Shown here: one piece after another, positions 8,377 through 18,100 of the stretch | Layout of the letters: each line of letters starts with the position of its first letter | How positions within the stretch are numbered: position 1 is the first letter of the stretch | Source of the DNA: Arthrobacter antibioticus | GTDB taxonomy: Bacteria > Actinomycetota > Actinomycetes > Actinomycetales > Micrococcaceae | Length of the DNA stretch: 64,000 nt | Assembly: GCF_030063205.1 (NCBI RefSeq) | Contig: NZ_JASISQ010000004.1 | Span: 1 to 64,000 of the forward strand | Reading direction: 5' to 3' | The notes under the pieces: generated by a model | The model's input: the letters and a program-made list of their open reading frames with translations, nothing else | Databases searched by the model: none | What the model was told of the DNA's origin: nothing | Position numbers and translations under genes: made by a program

Positions 8377-9429
8377 TCAGCGTGGGACCGGGGTGCCGCG
8401 TGAAAGATCAATCTCGACAGCCACGCCCTGTCCCTTTACATAGACAAGGTGGCTAGCAGTTTCCGCCAGCGCCAGGCGCAGTGTGAACCCTCGCAAGGAC
8501 GGGAATCCGCGCGACCACGTCAGCTCCCGGGCAACATCCCACACGGTTTTTGCAGAGCCCGCATCCAGCACTGTCATGACTTCGCGGGACCGTTCTAGAG
8601 TATGCTCCTTCAGTTCTCCCACACGGTCAATCAGGCCGCGGAAACGGTATTCATGTGCCGGCAGCACCTCCATCTGCGCACCTGCACCCATAATCTCCAA
8701 GGAACGCAAATAATCGGCCAGTGGGTCCAAGTGGTTTTGTGCTTCGAGGGAGACATGCGGTGTGATCCGGGGCAGCACGTGGTCACCGGTAAGAATGAGT
8801 TCATTCGCCTCATCAACGAGGCAGATATGCCCGGGAGTGTGCCCGGGAGTGGCCATAACACGAACTTTCAACCCTGCGATGGGCACCAGCTCGCCATCAG
8901 CCAAACGATGTTCCGGCTCTTCAACGTTTGTCATTTGCATCCACATGTGAGCGTCAAAAGTCACCTCATCCAAATATTCGGCGGGCACACCCCACTGGGT
9001 AAATTGAATTTTGTCTTCAGCCACAAACCGATCCGAGTCACTACGCCACTGCGAAGGTAGCGGCTCGTTCTCCCCCAATGCCACCCATGCCCCGGAGGCG
9101 GCCCGCAACCGAGCCGCCATGCCGAGATGGTCGGGGTGGAAATGGGTAACAATGATCCCTGTGATGTCAGCTGGCTCCAACCCCGCAACTCTTAGTCCGG
9201 ACTTGAGAACGTCCCAACCCTCCTCAGAGTCCCAGCCCGGATCCACCAACGCCACCTCCCGCACGCCGTTAGATTCCTGGCCCACAAGCACGTAACACAG
9301 CGTGTAACGCATGGGGTTGTTAATAAAAGGAACAGGGATCGACCAGACACCGGCACGCACCTCTTCCACGGCAGGGATCACCTTGTCCTGCCACGCTTGG
9401 AATTGTTCGGTGCCGGTGATGGTGATCAT
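8377..9429 (-). CDS. Metallo-beta-lactamase fold hydrolase
   Basis: 350 residues. The metal-binding motif THFHPDH (H96, H98, D100, H101), the later TPGHTPGH and TGDH motifs, and an alpha-helical C-terminal domain fit the MBL superfamily. The true substrate is unknown. Such genes often accompany fatty-acid degradation genes, and a thioesterase or lactonase role is conceivable (inference). It is the last gene of the minus-strand run starting with the thiolase, 91 bp after the acyl-CoA synthetase, with GGAGG before the ATG. It converges with the MarR gene. Confidence 0.85.
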   Translation of the reverse strand: MITITGTEQFQAWQDKVIPAVEEVRAGVWSIPVPFINNPMRYTLCYVLVGQESNGVREVALVDPGWDSEEGWDVLKSGLRVAGLEPADITGIIVTHFHPDHLGMAARLRAASGAWVALGENEPLPSQWRSDSDRFVAEDKIQFTQWGVPAEYLDEVTFDAHMWMQMTNVEEPEHRLADGELVPIAGLKVRVMATPGHTPGHICLVDEANELILTGDHVLPRITPHVSLEAQNHLDPLADYLRSLEIMGAGAQMEVLPAHEYRFRGLIDRVGELKEHTLERSREVMTVLDAGSAKTVWDVARELTWSRGFPSLRGFTLRLALAETASHLVYVKGQGVAVEIDLSRGTPVPR

Positions 9430-9520
9430 GATGCCCTCCAGGAGCTAAAAATGCTGACAAAAATTTGGTACTGGTGTGAGCCCTTGCCGCTCAGCTACTG
9501 CCAACTCGGGCCCACACTCG

Positions 9521-11053
9521 TTACGCCTGCGATGCGGTGTAGTTATCCCGCAGCTCGCGTTTGAGAATTTTGCCGGCACCGGACATGGGCAGGGCTTCTG
9601 GAAATTCAAAACTCCGCGGCACCTTATATCCTGCGATGTGCTCCCGGCAATGCAGTTGAAGATCCTCGGCTGTGACACCCTGTCCCTGCGCCAGAACCAC
9701 AACAGCATGCACGCGCTCCCCGTATTTTTCATCAGGGACACCAATGATCGCTGAAGACGCCACAGCCGGGTGCTTGCTCAGCGCATTTTCCACCTCTGCC
9801 GAATACACATTTTCACCGCCGGTGACGATCATGTCTTTGAGGCGGTCCACAACGTAAACAAAACCTTCATCATCTAAGTAGCCAAGGTCTCCTGTGTGCA
9901 GCCAGCCGCCGCGCAAGGCTTGTGCAGTTTGTTCCGGGTTATTCCAGTAGCCCCGCATGACGTGGGCACCTTTGGCACAGATCTCGCCAACCTCGCCAAC
10001 GGTGACTTCTTTTCCATCCAGGTCAAGAATGGCGACCTGGCAGTGCGGCGCCGCCCGGCCACCCGAGCGCATCGGCACCCCCTCGTGATCATCTGGCAAC
10101 AGCAAAGTGATAACAGGGGCGGCTTCTGTCTGGCCGTAGGCCTGAGTCAGACGGATACCTGGGAAACGCTGTTTGGTACGCTCCAGCACTCCCTCGGATA
10201 TAGAAGATCCACCGTAGAGCATTCTTTGCATGGAGGACAGATCATAGTTTCCACTATCAGGGTGGTCCACCAGGATTTGGATCATGGTGGGCACCAGCAG
10301 TACATCGGTAGGTTTGTGCTCTTCCATCGCTTTAAACACGCTGGTTGGCTCAAAGTAAGGCACCATGACGTGGGTTCCGCCAAGAATTGTTAGTCCGCAC
10401 CAAGCAGCAAGATCGGCAAGGTGGAACATGGGTGCTGCATGCAGTAGCACCGAACCCGCGCGCAATAACTCGCCCGAGGCTGTTGTGCCCAGCCCGGACG
10501 TGACAAAGTTGGTGTGGCTGAGCATCACGCCCTTGGGGAATCCGGTGGTGCCACCGGTGTAATAAACACCGGCCAAATCATCACCGCTGCGGTAGGCATC
10601 CTCTACCGGCTCACTACCGACCACCAGTTCTTCGTATGAGAGCATGCCTTCCGGTGTGGGCCCGTCACCACAGTGGATGAGCGTTGTCAGCACGGGCGCC
10701 TTCTCACGCAGCAGCGCAGCCATGGGCACAAATGCGTCGTCAATTAATAAGATCCGCGTGTCCGAGTCATTCAAAGAGTACGAAATTTCCGCCGGGCTCC
10801 ACCTGATGTTGACAGGGTTCACCGCCGCGCCTGCCCACGGTACGGCCAGCAGGTACTCAGCATATCTGTCACTATTCATGGATAGGATCGCCACCCTGTC
10901 CCCTGCTTGCACACCCAAGTTCTGGAGTGCTCCAGCAAAGCGAGCTATCCGATCAGCGTGTTGGGCATAAGTGCGAACCCGGTCCTTGAAGATGGTGGCC
11001 ACGCCCTGCGGGTCGCACTGCAGGGAACGGTGTAAACCTTGGGTGAGATACAT
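9521..11053 (-). CDS. Long-chain fatty-acid--CoA ligase (AMP-binding)
   Basis: About 510 residues, an ANL-superfamily acyl-CoA synthetase activating a carboxylic acid through an acyl-AMP. The ATP-binding loop reads YYTGGTTGFPKGVMLSH and is followed by AYGQTEAAP. The hinge region is GDLGYLDDEGFVYVVDRLKD, and the C-terminal lysine region is VPRSFEFPEALPMSGAGKIL. The start MYLTQGLHRS has GGAG at six bases; an upstream in-frame start would add 26 residues without support. It stands 77 bp downstream of a crotonase in the thiolase/FadB operon and likely supplies it with acyl-CoA. Confidence 0.92.
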   Translation of the reverse strand: MYLTQGLHRSLQCDPQGVATIFKDRVRTYAQHADRIARFAGALQNLGVQAGDRVAILSMNSDRYAEYLLAVPWAGAAVNPVNIRWSPAEISYSLNDSDTRILLIDDAFVPMAALLREKAPVLTTLIHCGDGPTPEGMLSYEELVVGSEPVEDAYRSGDDLAGVYYTGGTTGFPKGVMLSHTNFVTSGLGTTASGELLRAGSVLLHAAPMFHLADLAAWCGLTILGGTHVMVPYFEPTSVFKAMEEHKPTDVLLVPTMIQILVDHPDSGNYDLSSMQRMLYGGSSISEGVLERTKQRFPGIRLTQAYGQTEAAPVITLLLPDDHEGVPMRSGGRAAPHCQVAILDLDGKEVTVGEVGEICAKGAHVMRGYWNNPEQTAQALRGGWLHTGDLGYLDDEGFVYVVDRLKDMIVTGGENVYSAEVENALSKHPAVASSAIIGVPDEKYGERVHAVVVLAQGQGVTAEDLQLHCREHIAGYKVPRSFEFPEALPMSGAGKILKRELRDNYTASQA

Positions 11054-11130
11054 GAAAAGCTCCTCGTGATAGAAATCGACATTGACTTGTAATAAGGAAA
11101 TTTCAAACTGATCCTGCGTACTTCCGAGCA

Positions 11131-12027
11131 CTATTTACCGTGAAAAACTCCCTGTCTTCGCTCACCCATGGCGGCCACTGCCTCAAGCAGATCCTCACTA
11201 TGTAAAAAGGATGAGTTCCATAGGGCCACGTGGCGCAGCCCCCGGGCAATGGTTTCTTCGCGGCCCTCATTCAGCACGGCCTTGGTCCCGGCCACCGCCA
11301 ACGGGGAGTTGGCGGCAATCTCCGCAGCCATCGCCAATGCGGCACTCATGAGTGATTCCGGGTCGGCATAGCTCTGGTTGACCAAACCGATACGCTCGGC
11401 CCGCTCGGCGGCAATGTCCTTGGCGGTGAAAGCCAGCTCGCGCAAATGGCCCTCACCAACAATTCCGCGGAGCCTTTGCAGACTGCCCACATCGGCAACG
11501 ATGGCAAGCCGCGCTTCTCTGATGCTGAACTTTGCTTCCGCGGAGGCGAGCCGAATATCTGCGGCGCTGATCAGATCCACGCCCCCACCGATGCACCAGC
11601 CGGAGATTGCTGCAATGACCGGTTTACGGCAACTGGCAACGGCCGTAACACCGTCCTGAAGCGTCCGAATCATCCCGAGCAGCTCGGTGCGCTGCGTTGC
11701 CTGGGCGGTGGCACCGGCACTGAGCCTTCCCAGCCAACCGCCTAACACCTCTTGCACGTCCAGGCCGGTGCTGAAGTGCGCTCCGGAGCCCGTCATGATC
11801 ACTGCTCGCACGCTTTCATCAGCGTCCAAGGCCGCGAAAACCTGAGGTAGCTCCACCCAGAAGGCCAACCCCATCATGTTTCCGCGGCCCGGTCCAAGCA
11901 GACGGACGACGGCGACTGCCGGGGCGGGTGCCGTCGTCACTTCAAAGGCGGTCCAGGCACGGGTAAAAACGGACCCAGCGGTGCCAAAGTCCGCAGCGGC
12001 ACCCACCGCTGGAGCACCTGTTTCCAT
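11131..12027 (-). CDS. Crotonase, delta3,5-delta2,4-dienoyl-CoA isomerase-like
   Basis: 298 residues. The motif GWCIGGGVDLISAADIRLAS, then SIREARLAIVADVGSLQR, closely follows mammalian ECH1. It keeps both acidic residues that serve as catalytic pair there: Glu in REA and Asp in VADVG. This predicts isomerisation of 3,5- to 2,4-dienoyl-CoA during breakdown of odd-position unsaturated fatty acids. An extra N-terminal segment of about 45 Ala/Gly-rich residues precedes the fold. The start ATG overlaps the FadB stop by one base (TGATG), so the two are translationally coupled. Confidence 0.82.
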   Translation of the reverse strand: METGAPAVGAAADFGTAGSVFTRAWTAFEVTTAPAPAVAVVRLLGPGRGNMMGLAFWVELPQVFAALDADESVRAVIMTGSGAHFSTGLDVQEVLGGWLGRLSAGATAQATQRTELLGMIRTLQDGVTAVASCRKPVIAAISGWCIGGGVDLISAADIRLASAEAKFSIREARLAIVADVGSLQRLRGIVGEGHLRELAFTAKDIAAERAERIGLVNQSYADPESLMSAALAMAAEIAANSPLAVAGTKAVLNEGREETIARGLRHVALWNSSFLHSEDLLEAVAAMGERRQGVFHGK

Positions 12028-14237
12028 CAGTACTGCTCGCCCTTTTCAGCCTTGGCAACAAGTGATGCTGGCGGCAGGAAGTGCTCGCCATACTTGGCCG
12101 CGAGCTCACGGGACCTAGCCACAAAACCAGCTAGGCCGCCGTCGTACCCGTTCATGTACTGCAGCACCCCGCCGGTCCAGGCCGGGAACCCAATGCCAAG
12201 GATGGAGCCAATATTGGCATCAGCTGCACTGCGCAGGACTCCCTCGTCAAGGCACCTGACGGTCTCCAATGACTCGGCAAAGAGCATGCGCTCTTTCATG
12301 TCCTCGAACGGAATCTCCGATGTACCGCCAAAGTTCTCCTTCAGGCCTCCCCAGAGGCCGTCACGGTGGCCATCAGCGTAATTGTAGAAGCCCGAACCAC
12401 CCAGTTTGCCCTTACGGCCAAACTCTTCGATCATCCGATCAAGAATCCCATAAGCTGCGTGGTCCTGATACTTCTGCACACCGGATTCGGCCTCCAGACC
12501 GGCCTTGGTCTCCTTCTGGATTTTGGACATGAGCGTCAGATTCAACTCATCAGCCAGCTGCAAGGGCGCGGCAGGATATCCCGCCTGCAAACCGGCCTGC
12601 TCGATGGACGGGGCAGCAATACCTTCACCCAACATGGCGATGGCCTCATTCATGAACGTGCCAATCACCCGGCTGGTGAAGAAACCACGGGAATCATTGA
12701 CCACAATGGGGGTCTTGCGGATTTGCATGGCGATGTCGAAGGCCTTAGCCAGCGTGGCATCGGAGGTGTTTTTACCGGCAATGATCTCCAATAGAGGCAT
12801 CTTATCCACGGGGGAGAAGAAGTGCAGGCCAATGAAATTTTCTGCCTTGTTTACACCTTCTGCAAGCGTAGTGATCGGCAGGGTTGAGGTGTTGGAGCCC
12901 AAAACCGCATCGGGACCAACAATGTTCTGGATGTCCGCGAAGGCTTTTTGCTTGACTTCCACATTTTCAAAAACGGCCTCAATGACAAGATCACATCCAG
13001 CCAAGTCTGCAGCCTCGGTGGTGGGCGTGATCTTTGCCAGCAGGGCATCAGCCTGCTCCTGCGTTGACTGGCCCCTTTTGACTGCCTTGTCGGTGAGCAC
13101 CTTGGAGTAGTTCTTGCCCCGCTGCGCTGACTCGAGGGAGACGTCCTTGAGCACCACGTCCATGCCGCCACGGGCACACACATAGGCGATACCTGCGCCC
13201 ATCATGCCGGCACCAAGCACCGCCACTTTTTTGGCCGTGTACTTCTCGAAACCCGCCGGGCGGCTGCCACCGGAGGTGATATGAGCCATGTCAAAGAAGA
13301 ACGCCTTGATCATGTTCGTTGAGACCTGTCCCGTCACCAGCTCAACGAAGTAGCGTGATTCAATCTCCAGCGCCGTATCAAAGTCCACTTGGGTACTTTC
13401 AACCGCGGCGGCCAGAATGGCGCGCGGCGCCGGGTAGTTTGCACCTTTGAGTTGCTTGCGCAGATTGGCTGGGAACGCCGGCAGGTTAGCGGCAAATGCT
13501 GGAGTGCTCGGTGTGCCTCCGGGGATCTTGTACTTGGGCACGTCCCAGGGCTGTACCGCCTCTGGATTGGCCTGGATCCAGGCCTTTGCGGCGGGGATGA
13601 GTTCTTCCACCGTGTCTACTACGTCATGGACCAGACCAATCTCTTGGGCCTTGCGTGGCTTGTACTTTTGACCTTGAAGCAACACCTTCATGGTGGCATC
13701 AGCAATGCCCATCAAGCGCACAGTGCGGACAATGCCACCGCCGCCGGGAAGCAGACCCAGTGAAACCTCGGGCAGTCCAATGACCGAGCCCCGGGTGTCC
13801 GCTGCAATGCGGTGGTGAGCGGCCAAGGCAATTTCAAGCCCACCGCCCAGTGCCGCACCGTTGATGGCTGCCACAACAGGCTTACCCAGGGTCTCCAAAG
13901 TGCGTAGCTGCGTCTTGATGCTCTTGCCGAGCGAGTAGATTCTCTCTGCATCGGCAGCAGTAGCACCCACCAAGTCCTTCAAGTCGCCACCGGCAAAGAA
14001 TGTCTTCTTAGCTGAGGTTAAAATGATGCCTGTAATGCTGGCCTGGTCGGCTGCAATTTCCGCACTGAGCCGATCTATGACTTTCTGCATGGACGCAATG
14101 TAATTCGCGTTCATGGTGTTAGCTGACTGAGCCGGATCATCCATGGTCAGGATGATGACGCCATCAGCGTCCTTCTCCCAGCGAATGGTGTTTGCCTTCT
14201 GCACTGTTGCCTGATTCATCTGCCCTGTCTCACTCAT
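12027..14237 (-). CDS. fadB: 3-hydroxyacyl-CoA dehydrogenase / enoyl-CoA hydratase (FadB/FadJ-like)
   Basis: About 736 residues with fused domains: an N-terminal crotonase (about 1-200, with GAALGGGLEIALAAHH and GLPEVSLGLLPGGGG carrying both catalytic glutamates), then a 3-hydroxyacyl-CoA dehydrogenase. The latter's NAD motif is AVLGAGMMGAGIAYV and its catalytic histidine is in GLHFFSPVDKMP. A C-terminal dehydrogenase domain ends the protein. It performs hydration and oxidation in beta-oxidation. The ATG at 14237 lies four bases beyond the thiolase stop; an in-frame ATG at 14255 would overlap the thiolase. With the thiolase it makes the FadA/FadB pair. Confidence 0.95.
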   Translation of the reverse strand: MSETGQMNQATVQKANTIRWEKDADGVIILTMDDPAQSANTMNANYIASMQKVIDRLSAEIAADQASITGIILTSAKKTFFAGGDLKDLVGATAADAERIYSLGKSIKTQLRTLETLGKPVVAAINGAALGGGLEIALAAHHRIAADTRGSVIGLPEVSLGLLPGGGGIVRTVRLMGIADATMKVLLQGQKYKPRKAQEIGLVHDVVDTVEELIPAAKAWIQANPEAVQPWDVPKYKIPGGTPSTPAFAANLPAFPANLRKQLKGANYPAPRAILAAAVESTQVDFDTALEIESRYFVELVTGQVSTNMIKAFFFDMAHITSGGSRPAGFEKYTAKKVAVLGAGMMGAGIAYVCARGGMDVVLKDVSLESAQRGKNYSKVLTDKAVKRGQSTQEQADALLAKITPTTEAADLAGCDLVIEAVFENVEVKQKAFADIQNIVGPDAVLGSNTSTLPITTLAEGVNKAENFIGLHFFSPVDKMPLLEIIAGKNTSDATLAKAFDIAMQIRKTPIVVNDSRGFFTSRVIGTFMNEAIAMLGEGIAAPSIEQAGLQAGYPAAPLQLADELNLTLMSKIQKETKAGLEAESGVQKYQDHAAYGILDRMIEEFGRKGKLGGSGFYNYADGHRDGLWGGLKENFGGTSEIPFEDMKERMLFAESLETVRCLDEGVLRSAADANIGSILGIGFPAWTGGVLQYMNGYDGGLAGFVARSRELAAKYGEHFLPPASLVAKAEKGEQY

Positions 14238-14241
14238 CGCC

Positions 14242-15465
14242 CTAGACCCTCTCAATCAATGTAGCCACGCCCATGCCGCCGCCAATGCACAAGGTGATAA
14301 CCGCCCTGCGCTTTTCCGTGCGTTCAAGTTCATCCAGCACGGTGCCCAGAATCATGGCCCCGGTGGCACCGAGCGGGTGCCCCATGGCGATGGCCCCGCC
14401 GTTGACGTTGAGCTTCTCATCCGGGATGCCCAGGTCCTTCTGGTACTTCAACACCACGGAGGCGAAGGCCTCGTTAATTTCAAACAGGTCAATATCTGCA
14501 ACACCCAGGCCGGCCGTTTTCAGCAGCTTCCTGGTGGCAGGGGTGGGGCCTGTGAGCATGATGGTTGGGTCAGCACCAGAGGTTGCTGTAGCCACAATCC
14601 GTGCCCGTGGTTTTAGCCCAAGTTGCTCTCCCACCTCAGCGCTGCCCACAAGGACCAAGGCGGCGCCATCGACAATCCCTGATGAGTTCGCAGCAGTGTG
14701 CACGTGATCAATTTTCTCTACAGCATGGAACTTCTGCAGTGCCACGGCGTCAAAGCCGCCTGCTTCACCCATGGCAGCAAAAGCGGGGCGCAGCCCGGCC
14801 TGGGATTCGGCAGTGGACTCGGGGCGCATGTGTTCATCATGGTCGAGAATGACAAGGCCATTTTGATCCTTGACGGGGATGACGGAGTTGGCGAAGCGCC
14901 CCTCTTTCCATGCCTTAGCTGCCAGCTCCTGCGAGCGCACAGCATAAGCATCCACGTCTACCCGGCTGAAGCCTTCCGTGGTGGCGATGAGGTCCGCACC
15001 AACACCCTGGGGCACAAAGTAGCTGTCATAGTTAGTGGCCGGGTCCATGGCCCAGGCACCACCATCGGAACCGATCGGCACCCGTGACATGGACTCCACG
15101 CCTCCGGCAATGATGAGCTGATCCCAACCGGAGCGCACCTTTGCAGCTGCCATATTCACCGCTTCCAGCCCTGAGGCACAGAAGCGGTTGACTTGAACGC
15201 CACCCACGGTGTCCGGCAACCCTGCAGCGAGGACCGAGGTGCGGGCAATGACAGCGCCTTGATCACCAACAGGTGAGACCACCCCGAGGATGAGATCGTC
15301 AATCAGGGACTCATCGAGTTCAGGATGACGTTCACGCAGTGCCTGGATCAAGCCCACCACTAGGTCGATGGGCTTGGTGCCATGCAAGGCACCCTTTTTT
15401 CCTTTGCCGCGAGGAGTGCGAATGGCGTCGTAGACAAATGCTTCCGGTACAGCGTGTTGGCTCAC
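14242..15465 (-). CDS. fadA: Acetyl-CoA acyltransferase (thiolase)
   Basis: 407 residues, a thiolase cleaving 3-ketoacyl-CoA to acetyl-CoA and a shortened acyl-CoA. The acyl-accepting Cys96 is in [12 protein letters not shown]. The active-site His is in [15 protein letters not shown] and the second Cys in [10 protein letters not shown]. The start is GTG with GGAAGGAAAG upstream. It is the first gene of the minus-strand beta-oxidation operon and faces a divergent crotonase-TetR pair across a 279-bp region with a strong operator palindrome. Confidence 0.95.
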   Translation of the reverse strand: MSQHAVPEAFVYDAIRTPRGKGKKGALHGTKPIDLVVGLIQALRERHPELDESLIDDLILGVVSPVGDQGAVIARTSVLAAGLPDTVGGVQVNRFCASGLEAVNMAAAKVRSGWDQLIIAGGVESMSRVPIGSDGGAWAMDPATNYDSYFVPQGVGADLIATTEGFSRVDVDAYAVRSQELAAKAWKEGRFANSVIPVKDQNGLVILDHDEHMRPESTAESQAGLRPAFAAMGEAGGFDAVALQKFHAVEKIDHVHTAANSSGIVDGAALVLVGSAEVGEQLGLKPRARIVATATSGADPTIMLTGPTPATRKLLKTAGLGVADIDLFEINEAFASVVLKYQKDLGIPDEKLNVNGGAIAMGHPLGATGAMILGTVLDELERTEKRRAVITLCIGGGMGVATLIERV

Positions 15466-15676
15466 GTGAGCTTTCCTTCCATTGTCATCCCAGCCGCACG
15501 GGTGCAGGGCGGGACGGTGGGTAGAACTGTTGGTGGTTACGGTTTTGACGTATGTTGCCGTGACAAATGAGGGCAGACTTACAGCCAGCCGGTGAAGAAT
15601 TCTCCGTGCAACAAGGATTCATCGGGTAGATCCGCATCGATCCCGACGAAGGAAAACCAACTTGTTGACATAACGC

Positions 15677-15710
15677 CAATAGTGCAGGACTATTGACACC
15701 GTGTCAATAG
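15677..15710. promoter_or_regulatory. Near-perfect operator palindrome, probable TetR site
   Basis: CTATTGACAC and GTGTCAATAG form a 10-bp perfect inverted repeat around a single C (15690-15710). Its left arm also pairs with an upstream CAATAGT (15677-15683) as CAATAGT, five bases, ACTATTG, making three half-sites. It lies between the divergent thiolase operon and the crotonase-TetR pair, an ideal place for control of both by that TetR (inference). Confidence 0.75.
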
Positions 15711-15744
15711 TTGATGCAAGTGATTACTTTCCGCACTGAAAGCG

Positions 15745-16605
15745 ATGACCATGCCAGCGCAGCCTTACACCCCCTACTCGGCCATCACCTATGTCGTCAC
15801 CGACCGTATTGCGACGGTTGCGCTGAACCGTCCGGAGGCTCGCAATGGGTACACACTTACCATGGCGGATGAGCTGGAGCACGCCTTCACGGGCGCAGAT
15901 GCTGACCCGGATGTACAGGTTGTGGTCTTCACAAGCGTGGGCAAGAACTTCTCCGTTGGTGCCGAGCTCAGTGGCGGGCGCTTTGTCATGTCAGACTTCT
16001 CCGATGCAGAGCAATGGCAGGAGCCTGCCGGACGCTGTTCAAAAACCATCTATGCCATGAACAAGCCTGTCATTGCGGCCATGCGCGGAGTAGCGGTGGG
16101 TGGCGGGCTAACCATCACGCTCTCCTGTGACTTCCGGCTGGCCGCACACGACTCCCGTTTCTCCTTCCCTTTCAGCCGTCGCGGAATCTTCCCCGAGGGC
16201 GGCTCGGTCTGGTATCTACCTCGTCTTGTGGGCGTTTCAAAAGCAACAGACTGGATGCTCACGGGCAGGCTCTTTGGGGCCGCTGAAGCGCTCGACGCCG
16301 GACTACTCACCTCATTGCACGAACCCGAGGACGTCCTTGAAGCCGCATACACCCTGGCCCGGGACCTCATAGAGAACACCTCCGAGGTCTCTACTGCCGT
16401 CATCAAACAAATGCTCAATAGACTCAGCGGCCTTGACTCCCCTCTTCCCGCCCATGCTATTGATTCGCAACTGATCTCCGGGGTGGGAGAGCATAAAGAC
16501 GCTGCTGAGGGCGTGGAATCGTTCCTTGAAAAGCGTCCTCCTCACTTTCCGTTGAGCGTGCCAAACGACCTGCCACAATGGTTGCCGTGGATAAAGACAG
16601 ATTGA
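15745..16605 (+). CDS. Crotonase family protein (atypical active site)
   Basis: 286 residues with the crotonase core: NRPEARNGYTLTM, the oxyanion segment around NFSVGAELSGG, and RGVAVGGGLTITLSCDFRLA. The position of the first catalytic glutamate of hydratases is Thr (GGGLTIT), and the second segment reads FSRRGIFPEGGSVW. It therefore belongs to the subgroup with an acidic residue only in PEGGS and may be an isomerase or another crotonase rather than a hydratase. It is followed four bases later by a TetR gene and is divergent from the beta-oxidation operon. Confidence 0.85.
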   Translation: MTMPAQPYTPYSAITYVVTDRIATVALNRPEARNGYTLTMADELEHAFTGADADPDVQVVVFTSVGKNFSVGAELSGGRFVMSDFSDAEQWQEPAGRCSKTIYAMNKPVIAAMRGVAVGGGLTITLSCDFRLAAHDSRFSFPFSRRGIFPEGGSVWYLPRLVGVSKATDWMLTGRLFGAAEALDAGLLTSLHEPEDVLEAAYTLARDLIENTSEVSTAVIKQMLNRLSGLDSPLPAHAIDSQLISGVGEHKDAAEGVESFLEKRPPHFPLSVPNDLPQWLPWIKTD

Positions 16606-16609
16606 CACC

Positions 16610-17230
16610 ATGAAACCTTTTGAGAGTGAAATAGTTGAACCGCGCCGGCAACGCCTCAACCCTGACGAGCGACGACAGCAGATCTTTTTATGCGCCCAAA
16701 AACTCTTCAACGCTCGCCCGTATGAGGAAGTTTCGGTCACAGACATTGCCGCGGCTGCCGGTGTTGCCCGCGGATTGATCAACCACTACTTTTCCAACAA
16801 GCGCGGGCTGTATCTAGAAGTCATCAAGGTCAGCTCAACTGTCTCCGAGGTGGCCGTGACACTGCTGCCCGAAGGATCCATCCACGAGCGCATAAATCTT
16901 GCTGTGGTGTGGTTCTTGGATTCATTGGAGCAATCCGGAGCTACCTGGCTGGCTTTAGGCTCGAGCGGTATGGGCCGCGATCCAGATCTTGAGAGAATCC
17001 TCATCGAGGCCGAGAACGATTCCATCGAGTTACTGATCGAGGCGTGCGGGCTGGGCGGGCGCACACAGGACCAAGAGCAAATCAAGGCCATGTTCAGGGT
17101 TTACACCCAACTTGCTCGCAGTGGCGCCCGTGAATGGTTACTGCGCAAGTCACTGACCCGCCCGCAGGTGCACGCCCTGTTGGCAAGCACGCTGCGGGCG
17201 ATCGTCAAGGAAGCAATCCCGGCCATCTGA
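16610..17230 (+). CDS. TetR family transcriptional regulator
   Basis: 206 residues. The N-terminal HTH spans about residues 20-66, with VTDIAAAAGVARGLINHYF as helix-turn-helix and the usual Tyr-Phe before the fourth helix. The ligand domain is not assignable. It sits in an operon with the upstream crotonase. The palindrome at 15690-15710 between this pair and the thiolase operon is the likely operator, so it probably represses fatty-acid genes until an acyl-CoA binds (inference). The ribosome-binding site is weak, suggesting coupling to the crotonase. Confidence 0.9.
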   Translation: MKPFESEIVEPRRQRLNPDERRQQIFLCAQKLFNARPYEEVSVTDIAAAAGVARGLINHYFSNKRGLYLEVIKVSSTVSEVAVTLLPEGSIHERINLAVVWFLDSLEQSGATWLALGSSGMGRDPDLERILIEAENDSIELLIEACGLGGRTQDQEQIKAMFRVYTQLARSGAREWLLRKSLTRPQVHALLASTLRAIVKEAIPAI

Positions 17231-17251
17231 TTCCACATCACCTCTGGGCGG

Positions 17252-18100
17252 TTAGGGGTCCACATAGAGATCGATCATCAGCTCCGCTGACGGGTCAACG
17301 GCGTAGCTCGCGAAATCGCTCACGCCGCGAGCACGCAAGAATTCCTCGTCAATGAGGCTTTGGCCAGTCAGCTCCTTGCTGGGCGTAGTGAGGATTGCAT
17401 GCGCGGCGTCCGCCATGATGGCAGGGTGCCGTGAACGCTGGATCATCCCCTGCCCGCCCAGCAGGTTTGCCACAGCTGCTGTGGCGATGGTGGTGCGCGG
17501 CCACAGGGCATTGGATGCCACACCCTGGCCGACAAATTCTGCTGCGAACCCCAGAGCCGCCAGCGTCATGCCGTACTTGGCCAGCGTGTAGGCCGGGTGC
17601 CCGCCCAGCCACTTCGGGTCTAAATTCAGCGGCGGGCTCAGCGTGAGGATGTGCGGATTAGCTGCCTGCAACAGGTGGGGCAGGGCTGCTTTGCTGAGCA
17701 TGAACGTGCCGCGCACGTTGACATCCTGCATGAGGTCATAGCGTTTGGCCGCCACTTTCAACGTTCCATCCAGGGAAATCACGCTGGCATTGTTAACCAC
17801 GATGTCGATCCCGCCAAAAGTATCCACAGCGTTCTGCACGGCCGAGGCGATGGTCTCGTCGTCGCGGACGTCGCCCACCACCGCGAGCACCTTCCCACCT
17901 GCCGCTTCAATCTCAGCCGCCGCAGTGTGGATGGTTCCTTCCAATCGCGGATCCGGGCTGTCCGTTTTCGCAATTAGCACCACATTCGCGCCGTCGCGGG
18001 CGGCCCGGATGGCAATGGCCAAGCCGATGCCGCGCGAACCTCCTGACATGAGGATTGTCTTTCCCTTCAGTGTTGAAATTTCACTAGATGTTTCGCTCAT
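17252..18100 (-). CDS. SDR family oxidoreductase, HSDL2-like
   Basis: About 282 residues. The cofactor motif is SGGSRGIG (19-26) with NNAS downstream, and the catalytic tyrosine-lysine pair is in AYTLAKYG. The blocks AKTDSPDPRLEGTI, LSPPLNLDPKW and NALWPRTTI follow hydroxysteroid-dehydrogenase-like protein 2. The start ATG with GGAG upstream overlaps the 3' end of the ligase gene by 17 bp; an in-frame ATG 21 bases earlier is weaker. Last gene of the AtuA operon, where it could fill the place of AtuB/AtuG, the SDRs of the Pseudomonas atu cluster (inference). Confidence 0.88.
   Translation of the reverse strand: MSETSSEISTLKGKTILMSGGSRGIGLAIAIRAARDGANVVLIAKTDSPDPRLEGTIHTAAAEIEAAGGKVLAVVGDVRDDETIASAVQNAVDTFGGIDIVVNNASVISLDGTLKVAAKRYDLMQDVNVRGTFMLSKAALPHLLQAANPHILTLSPPLNLDPKWLGGHPAYTLAKYGMTLAALGFAAEFVGQGVASNALWPRTTIATAAVANLLGGQGMIQRSRHPAIMADAAHAILTTPSKELTGQSLIDEEFLRARGVSDFASYAVDPSAELMIDLYVDP

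Noticed and set aside
7676-8377. Long minus-strand reading frame of 233 codons opposite the MarR gene
   Set aside because: It mirrors the codon structure of the convincing plus-strand MarR gene and its protein has no family features.
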